A stretch of DNA of 8,406 nt from an uncultured Clostridia bacterium. GTDB taxonomy: Bacteria > Bacillota > Clostridia > Christensenellales > Aristaeellaceae. The stretch's first letter is position 1, and each line of letters opens with the position of its first letter. Position numbers and translations under genes: made by a program. The notes below the pieces were generated by a model. That model ran no database searches and was not told the origin of the DNA. It saw only the letters and a list, made by a program, of their open reading frames with translations. Below, in pieces: positions 1 through 6,555 of the stretch. The stretch spans positions 1 through 8,406 of the forward strand of contig CAMJXZ010000136.1 in NCBI GenBank assembly GCA_946409855.1. Direction: 5' to 3'.

Positions 1-686
1 CTGAAGCCGGCATCTGTCATCGTGACGTTCAGGTCCGAGACAAAGTTGGTCTTGACCGTCTTGTTCCAGTTTTTGTCGGTATCATACAGCGCGTACTTGA
101 CAAACAGGGAAGGGAAGTCGCTGTTCAGCTTCAGCAGAACGACATCGCCCTTGGCCACGGAAATGTAGCCGGTCATGAAGCTGTCGGTTTCTTCGGTGAT
201 CACGCCGGATGTCTGTTCGAAGTTGAAGCCGTCCAGATAATCCGGGTCATTTCTGTCAAAACGGTCCGTACGGTACGCGGATTCATCCTCGTCGGCGGTT
301 TTGACGATGATGTTGGTATTATTGTTGGACATCAGCAGCGTATCCTGGTCCAGCGCGGCGCTGCTTTGCTGATCGGCGCTGGTAAAGATGCTGATGGTGT
401 TCTCGAACTGCAAGCCGTACACGGCGATGCGGATATAGCCGTCGTTGAAGATACGGATGGTCAGTTCGGAAACGTCGTTGAATTTGACCGTATCCTGCCA
501 GACCCTGTTGCTGTCATACAGGGCGTATTTGATGAACTCGGAATTCTGGGTGCTGTTCAGATTGACCGAGACGATGTTCCCCGCGGTTACCTGAATATAG
601 CCGGTGATAAAGCTTTCCGGCTCAACGGTGATCTGATCCGTTGACTGAACGTAGTTATATCCTTCCAGAAAAAAAGGATCTCTGCG
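1..686 (-). repeat. Two tandem protein modules, 144-residue (432-base) period
   Basis: Module 1 covers codons at 686-414 and module 2 runs from 254 to the edge, where it is cut. Aligning residues 44-127 with 188-271 needs no gap, and I count 39 identities in 84 positions (about 46%). The block around KYALYD and the block around TGYI are the best conserved. The second copy continues beyond the window, so more copies are possible. Confidence 0.85.
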
Positions 687-815
687 GCTGAACAGATTCT
701 CATCGGAAACTTCGGTGGCCATGGCCGGCAGACATACTGACGAGAAGAGCATCGCAAGACAGATGAAAACCGTGAATGCCGGGGAAAGGAACTTCGCCGC
801 TTGATTGTGTCGCAT
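1..815 (-). CDS. Secreted protein with tandem beta-rich modules, 3' end outside window (partial)
   Basis: The frame stays open from an ATG at 815 to the window edge, giving 271 codons with no stop. The start is fixed by AGGAGG six bases upstream and by the signal peptide that follows: a basic N-terminus (R2, K8), a hydrophobic core at about residues 9-29, and a probable signal peptidase I site after A33 (P-A-M-A). Residues 44-134 form one module, and residues 188 onward repeat it at a gapless 144-residue offset. The shared landmarks are DP..L.G.N, SF.TGYI.V..G, KYALYD, a lone W, and TVK.N. The pattern 'GYI-V-GD ... YALYD ... YIRI' resembles small beta-sandwich modules common in extracellular and adhesin-like Firmicutes proteins, some of which bind carbohydrate; this is family resemblance by eye only. 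The middle linker (about 145-185) is polar and rich in N, D and S. It has its own promoter, so it is probably a separate transcription unit from the polysaccharide operon. No enzyme domain or wall anchor is visible in this part. Confidence 0.85.
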   Translation of the reverse strand, partial: MRHNQAAKFLSPAFTVFICLAMLFSSVCLPAMATEVSDENLFSRRDPFFLEGYNYVQSTDQITVEPESFITGYIQVTAGNIVSVNLNSTQNSEFIKYALYDSNRVWQDTVKFNDVSELTIRIFNDGYIRIAVYGLQFENTISIFTSADQQSSAALDQDTLLMSNNNTNIIVKTADEDESAYRTDRFDRNDPDYLDGFNFEQTSGVITEETDSFMTGYISVAKGDVVLLKLNSDFPSLFVKYALYDTDKNWNKTVKTNFVSDLNVTMTDAGF

Positions 816-821
816 GGGAAA

Positions 822-827
822 CCTCCT
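822..827 (-). promoter_or_regulatory. Ribosome binding site of the secreted-protein gene
   Basis: The minus strand reads AGGAGG here, six bases before the ATG at 815. It is a perfect anti-16S match at suitable spacing and decides the start of this gene. Confidence 0.85.
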
Positions 828-908
828 GTCAGATGAATCAGTATCGATGGACAGACTCGCAGATAAGCCGAGGTGAGATCAGAGGTTATTGTCACTCAGA
901 CTCGACTG

Positions 909-937
909 ATTATAGCACAGAATCATCCGGTTGAGAA
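909..937 (-). promoter_or_regulatory. Sigma-A type promoter with extended -10 for the secreted-protein gene
   Basis: On the minus strand a perfect TATAAT (909-914) is preceded by TG one base upstream (TGCTATAAT, an extended -10). A -35-like TTCTCA (932-937, four of six matches to TTGACA) sits 17 bases away, the ideal spacing. Initiation would be expected near position 902, leaving a leader of about 87 bases before the ATG at 815. The leader shows no riboswitch consensus that I recognise. Confidence 0.75.
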
Positions 938-961
938 GATGGATTTTGGGTTTGCGGTCAT

Positions 962-1013
962 AAAAAAACCAAAAAAAGCAAGAAAAAATACAGGATTTCC
1001 GCGCAACAGCGGA
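962..1013 (-). terminator. Probable intrinsic terminator closing the polysaccharide operon
   Basis: In the minus direction a small perfect stem, TCCGC (1009-1013) with GCGGA (998-1002) around a six-base loop, is followed after ten bases by three T-tracts of 6, 7 and 7 at 983-988, 971-977 and 962-968. The hairpin is short and slightly far from the first tract, so efficiency is uncertain. Its position between the acyltransferase stop and the next promoter is what a terminator would occupy. Two more GC-rich dyads lie just upstream of it. Confidence 0.45.
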
Positions 1014-1125
1014 CGAACGCCGTCGGAGCGGGTGCCCAGGCCGGCCGGTCACCCCGCGACGCGCGTGCTCCGGGCGTTATTCGCGCCGTTTTCAGGCCCG
1101 GCAATGCGTCCGCGGGGAGAAGGTT

Positions 1126-2154
1126 TTATCCCCGGAAAAAGGAAAGCAGGGGGATGCGCCTGCGTTTTTCCAGCTTGTCCAGACAGGCGTTGACGGCGAG
1201 GACCATAAGGATCGCCAGCGCTGATACGACAGCCCATTGAAGTACCCAGATTTCCGGCAGGCGCAGCTTCTCATAAACGGCAAGCACCAGGATGTGCCAG
1301 AGGTACAGCCACATGCTGTGGGAGGACAGGAACCGGACGGCCGGGTGGCTGAACAGACGGAGGGGATGTTTTTCGCAGACCATCATGAGGGTGAACGAGC
1401 AGAATACGCCGTAGCTCAGGAAGTACAGCCGGGGCGGGTATTTGGTTTCCTGGAAGGACAGCCAGGCGCCGCCGGTGACCCGGTAATAAATGGCCAGCCC
1501 GGCGAGAACGGCCAGTGAGCCGACGGCAATCAGCCGGCGCGCCTTTTCGGACATGCGGCTGTAATTGCAGCCCAGGAAGGTGAGCGCACCGTAAGGAACC
1601 AGGTAGAAAACCGTGGTGTCGATCAGCTTGATGTCCCTGCCGATGCCGAAAAAATACATGACCTCATAAAGCACGCAGGCGGCCAGGACGATGATAATTC
1701 CCCTGACAGACAGCTTCCAGCGGCTGAACAGAGGGATCAGCAGCGCGCAGTAAAGATAGATCAGCATGATCCAGACATAGCCGATGCCGTACCTGGTCAG
1801 CAGGAAGGAAGCGAGATAATACTTGGAAGGATGCGCTTCCCGGGTCAGAAGGAATTGAATCAGGAAATAAATCAGAAGAAACAGCCAGGTGGGCACAACA
1901 ATCCGCCTGATCCGGGAAAGATAATAGCCGGCAGGGGAAGAGGACAAGGCCTTTTTGCGCGCGTAGGATCTTTCGCCCAGCATCGCGGACAGGATGACCA
2001 TCAGCGGGACATCAAAGCACCTCAGGGCGATCACCCATTCCGGCGGGCCGACATGGGCCAGAAAGATGCAGAAAAGCGCGAGTACTTTGAGAAAGTCCAC
2101 ATATTCGATTCTGGCAGGTTCTTCGTTATGCCGCTGCGGCTTCTTTTGTTCCAT
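1126..2154 (-). CDS. Membrane acyltransferase, acyltransferase-3 family (glycan O-acylation)
   Basis: The 342-residue multi-spanning protein has the usual length and layout of the acyltransferase-3 (OafA/WecH-like) family, which transfers acetyl or similar acyl groups from the cytoplasm to extracytoplasmic glycans. After a short basic N-terminus comes YVDFLKVLALFCIFLAHV (18-35), with H34 at the position of the family's essential first-helix histidine. SRIRRIVVP (80-88) matches the conserved basic motif after the second helix. SHSMWLYLWH (278-287) matches the typical last-helix pattern S..-YL-H. About ten hydrophobic segments are visible, and the C-terminus is basic. The usual arginine between the conserved D and the first-helix core is K23 here, a conservative change. 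The ATG lies inside the end of the preceding gene (29-base overlap), with only a weak GGAAA site about ten bases upstream, so translational coupling is likely. It is the last gene before the terminator region. Acceptor and acyl group cannot be deduced. Confidence 0.85.
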   Translation of the reverse strand: MEQKKPQRHNEEPARIEYVDFLKVLALFCIFLAHVGPPEWVIALRCFDVPLMVILSAMLGERSYARKKALSSSPAGYYLSRIRRIVVPTWLFLLIYFLIQFLLTREAHPSKYYLASFLLTRYGIGYVWIMLIYLYCALLIPLFSRWKLSVRGIIIVLAACVLYEVMYFFGIGRDIKLIDTTVFYLVPYGALTFLGCNYSRMSEKARRLIAVGSLAVLAGLAIYYRVTGGAWLSFQETKYPPRLYFLSYGVFCSFTLMMVCEKHPLRLFSHPAVRFLSSHSMWLYLWHILVLAVYEKLRLPEIWVLQWAVVSALAILMVLAVNACLDKLEKRRRIPLLSFFRG

Positions 2155-3709
2155 CTTGCGCTGGTTTCCTTATTTGTTTGATTTTGTCGGTGAGGCTGCA
2201 AAGAAGCGTGGTCAGCACGATGGGGATGCTCGCGATCATCGAGTACGCGTACCGGTAATACCCGTTGACGGGAGATAACAGGCAGGCGATCAGGATCATG
2301 ATCAGCGGCGCCAGCGTAAAATAGTATTTCGGCCGCCTGAAAACCAGCACCCCGATCATCATCAGAACCAGCAGAATGGTGTAAAGCCCGATCTTGACCA
2401 GGAGATTCAGCACCGGCGCGTTCAGCCACCAGTCCAGGTAATTGTTGACGTCCTGCAGATGGGGATTGTTGTTGTACAGGTTCAGATTTTCATGGAATTT
2501 TTTTGAAAGCCAGTAGCCGACGACGACGTGGGGCTTGATGGTGCATCTTTCGGATGGAATGATATATTTGTTGTTGCTTCTCCACATGCCCTTCAGCATC
2601 GTCAGCGGATGCTTCAGGAACTTCTGAAACCACAGACGCATATAGGGGCCGGTCGTTTTTTCGTTGAAAACCGCGGTTTCCTTGATGATGTCAACGATTT
2701 CAGGGTCATATTTCTGAAGCATCTTGTCGTAATTGTATACCTGGGAGATGATGTCGCGGTCTTCCTGGGTCATGTCATCCGGGTGCTGCTTGGCGTAAAA
2801 AGCCATTGTCTGCAGCGGGACGGACATGCTTTCCTTCTGCTCAACCTTCGGGACGCCGAAGACAGGCGGCAGAACGGCGGAAAGGATGATGACCGCCAGC
2901 ACGGCGCAGGAGGTCAGAATGACCTTTTTTTCCTTTACGGAGAAGACCGCGAAGAGGATAAAGGCGATCGCGGGAATCCAGCCGGCGCTGTTTCTGAACA
3001 GGTTCATGAGCACGATGCTCAGCGAGAATACGATAACCTGCCGCCGGTTATGCCAGAAATCCCTGTTCCGGATGGCCATCAGGGAATACACCGTATATAC
3101 CATGACGGCAAGGCCGAAGTTGGAGTCCTTCCCCATCTGAAACGCAAACAGCGGAAAAACGGGGAGCAGACAGTAGACCGCCAGCAGGCAGTACCCGGCG
3201 GGTTTATGCCACAGGCCGATGTCCCGGACGACCCGGGAAAGAAGGGCGATCTCCAGGGAAACCTGGATCATGCAGTAAATAAATAACCCGATATCTGCCT
3301 TTCCCAGCAGTTTTCCGTATGAATAAAAGGAGGCCATCAGCAGATTCTGGAACCAGGGGTTATTGGGCGTTGCGTTGGTGATTTTCAGAAAATCGCTGAT
3401 GCCGGTGCCGGAGTCGCCGGCCAGATTGGCAGGAAAGCAGGCGATGATGTAAGGCAGCCAGCAGACGGCGAAAATCAGGATGATCCGCCAGCGCTCGAAT
3501 TCAAACTCCTTGGTCAGCATCGTGCGCAGGTCCGCCGCCGAAATGATCTTCGTCTTTGCTGTGACTTTGCTGGTGGCGGGAGCGTCCGGCGCGATGCCGC
3601 CTTTTCCTTTGGCAAATTCATCGGCCAGCTTCTGCGCCTGTTCCTGCGACAGATCAGAAACCCTGATCTTCAGGCAGTAGGATGTTTTGCGATCTTTTGA
3701 TTGAGCCAT
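2126..3709 (-). CDS. DUF6020-type polytopic membrane protein, candidate GT-C glycosyltransferase
   Basis: The 527-residue protein starts with a soluble segment of about 72 residues containing a charged stretch (SDLSQEQAQKLADEFAKGKG), then about ten membrane spans. The first span ends in WLPYIIACFPANLAGDSGTG (84-103), matching the W-LPY ... P-N...D pattern of DUF6020 proteins. An acidic residue just after the first span (D99) is where GT-C enzymes carry their catalytic base. A large extracytoplasmic region (about 285-430) is followed by two or three spans containing SPVNGYYRYAYS (479-490), like the terminal P...RY motif of many GT-C proteins. I infer a transferase using a polyprenyl-phosphate-linked donor outside the membrane, perhaps adding a side group to the glycan; the family has no established activity that I can cite. 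The start is supported by GGAAGG about eight bases upstream. It follows the flippase after 93 bases with no visible promoter and overlaps the acyltransferase start by 29 bases. Confidence 0.75.
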   Translation of the reverse strand: MAQSKDRKTSYCLKIRVSDLSQEQAQKLADEFAKGKGGIAPDAPATSKVTAKTKIISAADLRTMLTKEFEFERWRIILIFAVCWLPYIIACFPANLAGDSGTGISDFLKITNATPNNPWFQNLLMASFYSYGKLLGKADIGLFIYCMIQVSLEIALLSRVVRDIGLWHKPAGYCLLAVYCLLPVFPLFAFQMGKDSNFGLAVMVYTVYSLMAIRNRDFWHNRRQVIVFSLSIVLMNLFRNSAGWIPAIAFILFAVFSVKEKKVILTSCAVLAVIILSAVLPPVFGVPKVEQKESMSVPLQTMAFYAKQHPDDMTQEDRDIISQVYNYDKMLQKYDPEIVDIIKETAVFNEKTTGPYMRLWFQKFLKHPLTMLKGMWRSNNKYIIPSERCTIKPHVVVGYWLSKKFHENLNLYNNNPHLQDVNNYLDWWLNAPVLNLLVKIGLYTILLVLMMIGVLVFRRPKYYFTLAPLIMILIACLLSPVNGYYRYAYSMIASIPIVLTTLLCSLTDKIKQIRKPAQDGTKEAAAA

Positions 3710-3802
3710 TGCTATACCTTCCGGATGTTCGTAAAAAAGGTTTCCGTGGGCTTCCGGCCGTTCCTTTTATTTTGGAAGGCAGAACACCGCCGTACAGATC
3801 CG

Positions 3803-5263
3803 TCAGAATCGTTTCCTGATCCTGAGTATCTTCAGTCCTTCATTCACCAGCGCGGGTTCCCGCGCGATTTTAATCATATACGCGCAGGCGAGGATCATAT
3901 AGAGCAGGACTCCCGCGAAGACCTGCATGAGCAGGGTCGGCACCGGGTGCCAGGAAAGGGATTTGAACGATACCACGCAGACATACATGATCAGCCCGAT
4001 CAGGATAAACGCGCAGCCGTTTTTGAGATAGGTTTTGAGGGGGACGTCTTTCCGGCACATGAAGAACTGAATGAAGGCTACCGAAAATTCCGCCGCGATG
4101 GTGCCGATGATGGCGCCGACACCGGCCATGCCGGGGATCAGGGCAATATCCAGCACAAGATTCACGGCGGCGCCGGCAGACAGGGAAATGATATAGATCC
4201 TGTCCCTCCCGGTCGGAATAATGAACTGGGTCCGCAGCGCCGCCGCCCAGCCGCGGAACAGGATCGTGGGGGAGAGCAGCAGGATAAAGTACCCGCACCG
4301 GGTAAATGCCTGCCCGTAAAACCATGGGGCAAACACGTCGGAAATGGCGGCGATGCCGAACGCCATGCCGGATGAGAAAAGCATGGCCAGCATCATGACC
4401 TGGTTCATCAGCGTCTGCGCTTTTTCCGTTTCATTTCTGGCGAGGCTGTTCGAAATCCGCGGCATTACGACATTGTCCAGGGCAAGAAGCAGCAGGGTCG
4501 GCAGGGTGACGATCTGTTCCGCGTTGGCGTAAAAGGCGACTTCTTCATTGGTGCTGAAAGCGCCAAGGAGAATCTTGTCCATGATATTGTACAGGCTGAC
4601 GGCGATGACCGGCCAGAAAAGCTTCAGGTTGGGCAGGATATGCTTCCGGATGCCGGCCCAGGTGGGGCGGACAAAACGCGTGTTCCGAAGGACATAGGGC
4701 CAGATGGCCAGCGCGGAAAGGAGAAAACTCATGGAGAGGATGAACGTATAGGCCGGCAGGTCGGAGGCGTCGTGCACGAACAAAAAGACGCCCGCCAGGA
4801 TGGCCAGCCGGATGACGGTGCTGCGGATGGTGGTGAGCTTGAACTGTTCCATGCCGTAGCAGAACCAGTTGACGTCAAACAAGCCGGAAAAAACGTAGAA
4901 AAACTGAAGCAGGTAGATATACCGTTCGCTGCCGGTGAACAGAAAGCAGTACAGGATGTAGCCCGCTGACATGAGAAAGGACATCAGCGCCTGAAAGATA
5001 TAAATTTCCCAGAAGCTTCTGTTGGTGACGCTTTTATCGTCCCGTACCCGCGCGATGGCCCGGTTCCCGTAGTTGTTGACGCCCAGCAGCGCGAACAGGA
5101 AAAAATAATTGGCCACCGAGTGCGACTTTGAATACAGGCCCAAAGGCCCGGCGCCCAGGACGCGGGTGATATAGGGGGACGTGATCAGCGGCAGAAGGAT
5201 GGACAGAAGCTGGTAGGAAACGTTATAAATCAGGTTGACATGGAGACGGCTTTTCTTCTGCAT
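3803..5263 (-). CDS. Wzx-like oligosaccharide (lipid-linked repeat unit) flippase
   Basis: The 486-residue protein is a polysaccharide biosynthesis (MOP/MATE superfamily) flippase of normal length with about 12-14 spans. The N-terminal region (10-50), with NLIYN-SYQLLSILLPLITSPYI-RVLG and G-GLYS, is the classic signature of this family. Other matches are a loop with GVNNYGNRAIA (61-71), FDVNWFCYGMEQFKL (129-143), MDKILLGAF (228-236) and the late helix pair with NLVLDIALIP..G..GA..GT (368-388). It would move an undecaprenyl-diphosphate-linked repeat unit to the outer face of the membrane for the polymerase encoded just upstream. The ATG has GGGAG eleven bases upstream. It starts 47 bases after the EpsG-like gene, consistent with one operon. 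Repeat-unit specificity cannot be read from sequence. Confidence 0.93.
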   Translation of the reverse strand: MQKKSRLHVNLIYNVSYQLLSILLPLITSPYITRVLGAGPLGLYSKSHSVANYFFLFALLGVNNYGNRAIARVRDDKSVTNRSFWEIYIFQALMSFLMSAGYILYCFLFTGSERYIYLLQFFYVFSGLFDVNWFCYGMEQFKLTTIRSTVIRLAILAGVFLFVHDASDLPAYTFILSMSFLLSALAIWPYVLRNTRFVRPTWAGIRKHILPNLKLFWPVIAVSLYNIMDKILLGAFSTNEEVAFYANAEQIVTLPTLLLLALDNVVMPRISNSLARNETEKAQTLMNQVMMLAMLFSSGMAFGIAAISDVFAPWFYGQAFTRCGYFILLLSPTILFRGWAAALRTQFIIPTGRDRIYIISLSAGAAVNLVLDIALIPGMAGVGAIIGTIAAEFSVAFIQFFMCRKDVPLKTYLKNGCAFILIGLIMYVCVVSFKSLSWHPVPTLLMQVFAGVLLYMILACAYMIKIAREPALVNEGLKILRIRKRF

Positions 5264-5310
5264 GACGGTAACAGCTCCCGGTGATGGATGAAACGGGGGA
5301 AAAAGATGGA

Positions 5311-6525
5311 TCAGTAACCGGTCGAGTACGGCAGCGTTTCTCCCCAGTTGGCAAACATGAAAATAAGGGCGTTATAGGCCAGGCAGTACAGGATCGAGAC
5401 GATCGCTTTCGCGGAGACATTTCCGCCGACAGGCGTCTGCTTTTCGTACAGATGCGGATGGATCTGGCCGATTTCTTCCCTTGGGCTGAGGAGCCCGAAA
5501 GCGGGAATCCACAAAAAGTCGAAATACAGGCTGATCCGGTTGCCCATATACGAGTGAATGGTGACCACAAAGAAAGTGAAAATGATTACCGAAAAGAGCA
5601 TGCCGTATTTGATGTAGCGGATGAAGCCGCTGTTTCTGTCCCCTTCGTCGCTTTTCAGCATAAAAGCGACGATGAAAAAACCGATCAGCCGCAGCCCTTC
5701 GTCAAAGATGGTGCGGGGACGCATGATGAACCAGGCCAGATGGTTGCCGGTCTGGTTGGTGAAAAACTCCGCGTAATCAGCGTACTGCTCAAAGAAGGAA
5801 AGGGTGCTCAGCTGCATGGTGACGGTTTTCCAGTTGACCAGGAGAACCGCCAGCACGGCGCAGAGGATGAGGTTGGCCACGATCCGGGCGTTCTGATTTT
5901 TGATGCTGACAAACAAAAACAGAAACAGATAAAGGAGCGTGCCGTATTTCGCGCTGGAATGGAGCAGCAGCGCCATCACGTTCCAGAAAACGGCCCGGAA
6001 CCACTGGTGTTCCTTATAGTAGTATGCGGCGAGCAGCAGGCAGGCGGTGGCGGCGCAGTGCCTGGTGATGTTGAAGCTGGCCTGGTAAAACAGCATGAGG
6101 TAAATGAACAGGGTCACCGCGATCGGGATGCGCTCCCGTTCCCGGTAGGCGTAAACCGCGACTGGTCCGACCGTCAGAAGCTGCAGCGTAAAGAGGAAAA
6201 GATGGTGGTCTTTCGTGATTCTTTGCAGGAAAAACGACAGATAGAGGTAAAACGGTTCCTCCATATTATGCTTCGCGGTGATGATCTGCGAAAGCGAACG
6301 GTAGGAAAGGGACGGCGTAAAAAAATGCAGTACGGTGTTCCGGGTGTCCGTCCCGACAGACAGGCTCCGCATCCCGGCAAAAAGGGAAATCATGATCACG
6401 CCGATCAGCAAAAGCAATTTGCACTGCCAGGGACGGCGGACGCAAAAATCAGCGATGATCAGCGGGATCATGAGAACGATGAAAACACCATAATAAAAAA
6501 CGGTTTCATAGATGTAATAGTGCAC
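5311..6525 (-). CDS. EpsG/Wzy-like polysaccharide polymerase
   Basis: The 404-residue polytopic protein shows the EpsG-family layout: two N-terminal spans, then GMRSLSVGTDT (51-61), the family's hallmark R..-VGTDT motif with R53 and D60. EEPFYLYLSFFLQRIT (89-104) is the usual 'E-pgY-ll' segment. FNITRHCAA (151-159) and LLLHSSA (186-192) match the N-R..-A and H-SA motifs of Wzy/EpsG proteins. GNRISLYF (328-335) and the C-terminal ETLPY (396-400) also fit. The likely role is extracytoplasmic polymerisation of flipped repeat units into exopolysaccharide or capsule. The start is a GTG at 6525, chosen because GGAGG (6533-6537) lies seven bases upstream and the first span begins directly after it; the first in-frame ATG is inside that span. 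Only 30 bases separate it from the glycosyltransferase stop. A fixed epsG symbol is not given because the similarity is at family level. Confidence 0.9.
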   Translation of the reverse strand: MHYYIYETVFYYGVFIVLMIPLIIADFCVRRPWQCKLLLLIGVIMISLFAGMRSLSVGTDTRNTVLHFFTPSLSYRSLSQIITAKHNMEEPFYLYLSFFLQRITKDHHLFLFTLQLLTVGPVAVYAYRERERIPIAVTLFIYLMLFYQASFNITRHCAATACLLLAAYYYKEHQWFRAVFWNVMALLLHSSAKYGTLLYLFLFLFVSIKNQNARIVANLILCAVLAVLLVNWKTVTMQLSTLSFFEQYADYAEFFTNQTGNHLAWFIMRPRTIFDEGLRLIGFFIVAFMLKSDEGDRNSGFIRYIKYGMLFSVIIFTFFVVTIHSYMGNRISLYFDFLWIPAFGLLSPREEIGQIHPHLYEKQTPVGGNVSAKAIVSILYCLAYNALIFMFANWGETLPYSTGY

Positions 6526-6532
6526 TGCTTGA

Positions 6533-6537
6533 CCTCC
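6533..6537 (-). promoter_or_regulatory. Ribosome binding site that supports the GTG start of the EpsG-like gene
   Basis: The minus strand reads GGAGG here, seven bases before the GTG at 6525. No ATG in a sensible position competes, so this site decides the start. Confidence 0.8.
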
Positions 6538-6555
6538 AGCAAGAAGTCTCCGGCT

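Larger units (their letters stand above)
816..1125. other. Intergenic boundary region (310 bases)
   Basis: No convincing gene lies here; short open frames in this stretch lack ribosome binding sites and family features. Read in the minus direction it holds, in order: a dyad CCGGGC/GCCCGG with a 20-base loop (1070-1101), a dyad GGTGACC/GGGCACC with one mismatch around a GGCCGGCC core (1031-1053), the small hairpin plus T-tracts described as a terminator (962-1013), the promoter (909-937), an 8-base direct repeat CGAGTCTG at 897-904 and 852-859, and the AGGAGG site. The shift from GC-rich dyads to AT-rich tracts within about 100 bases marks it as a transcription-unit boundary. Confidence 0.7.

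Noticed and set aside
587..895. Minus-strand open frame (102 codons) overlapping the start of the secreted-protein gene
   Set aside because: It is out of frame with the signal-peptide protein, begins without a ribosome binding site, and would span the AGGAGG site and the true start of the other frame.
816..902. Riboswitch or structured leader before the secreted-protein gene
   Set aside because: The leader is only about 87 bases and shows none of the conserved cores I know (c-di-GMP, TPP, SAM, purine) and no strong stem before the ribosome binding site.
2528..3286. Plus-strand open frame (252 codons) opposite the DUF6020-type gene
   Set aside because: The translation is a low-complexity, charged mirror of a membrane-protein gene with no recognisable motif.
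3710..3802. Internal promoter or terminator between the flippase and the DUF6020-type gene
   Set aside because: The 93-base gap has a short T-run but no convincing hairpin and no -35/-10 pair, so it is treated as part of the operon.
3701..4375. Plus-strand open frame (224 codons) opposite the flippase end
   Set aside because: Same pattern of H/D/G/Q-rich antisense composition; the flippase frame explains the sequence.
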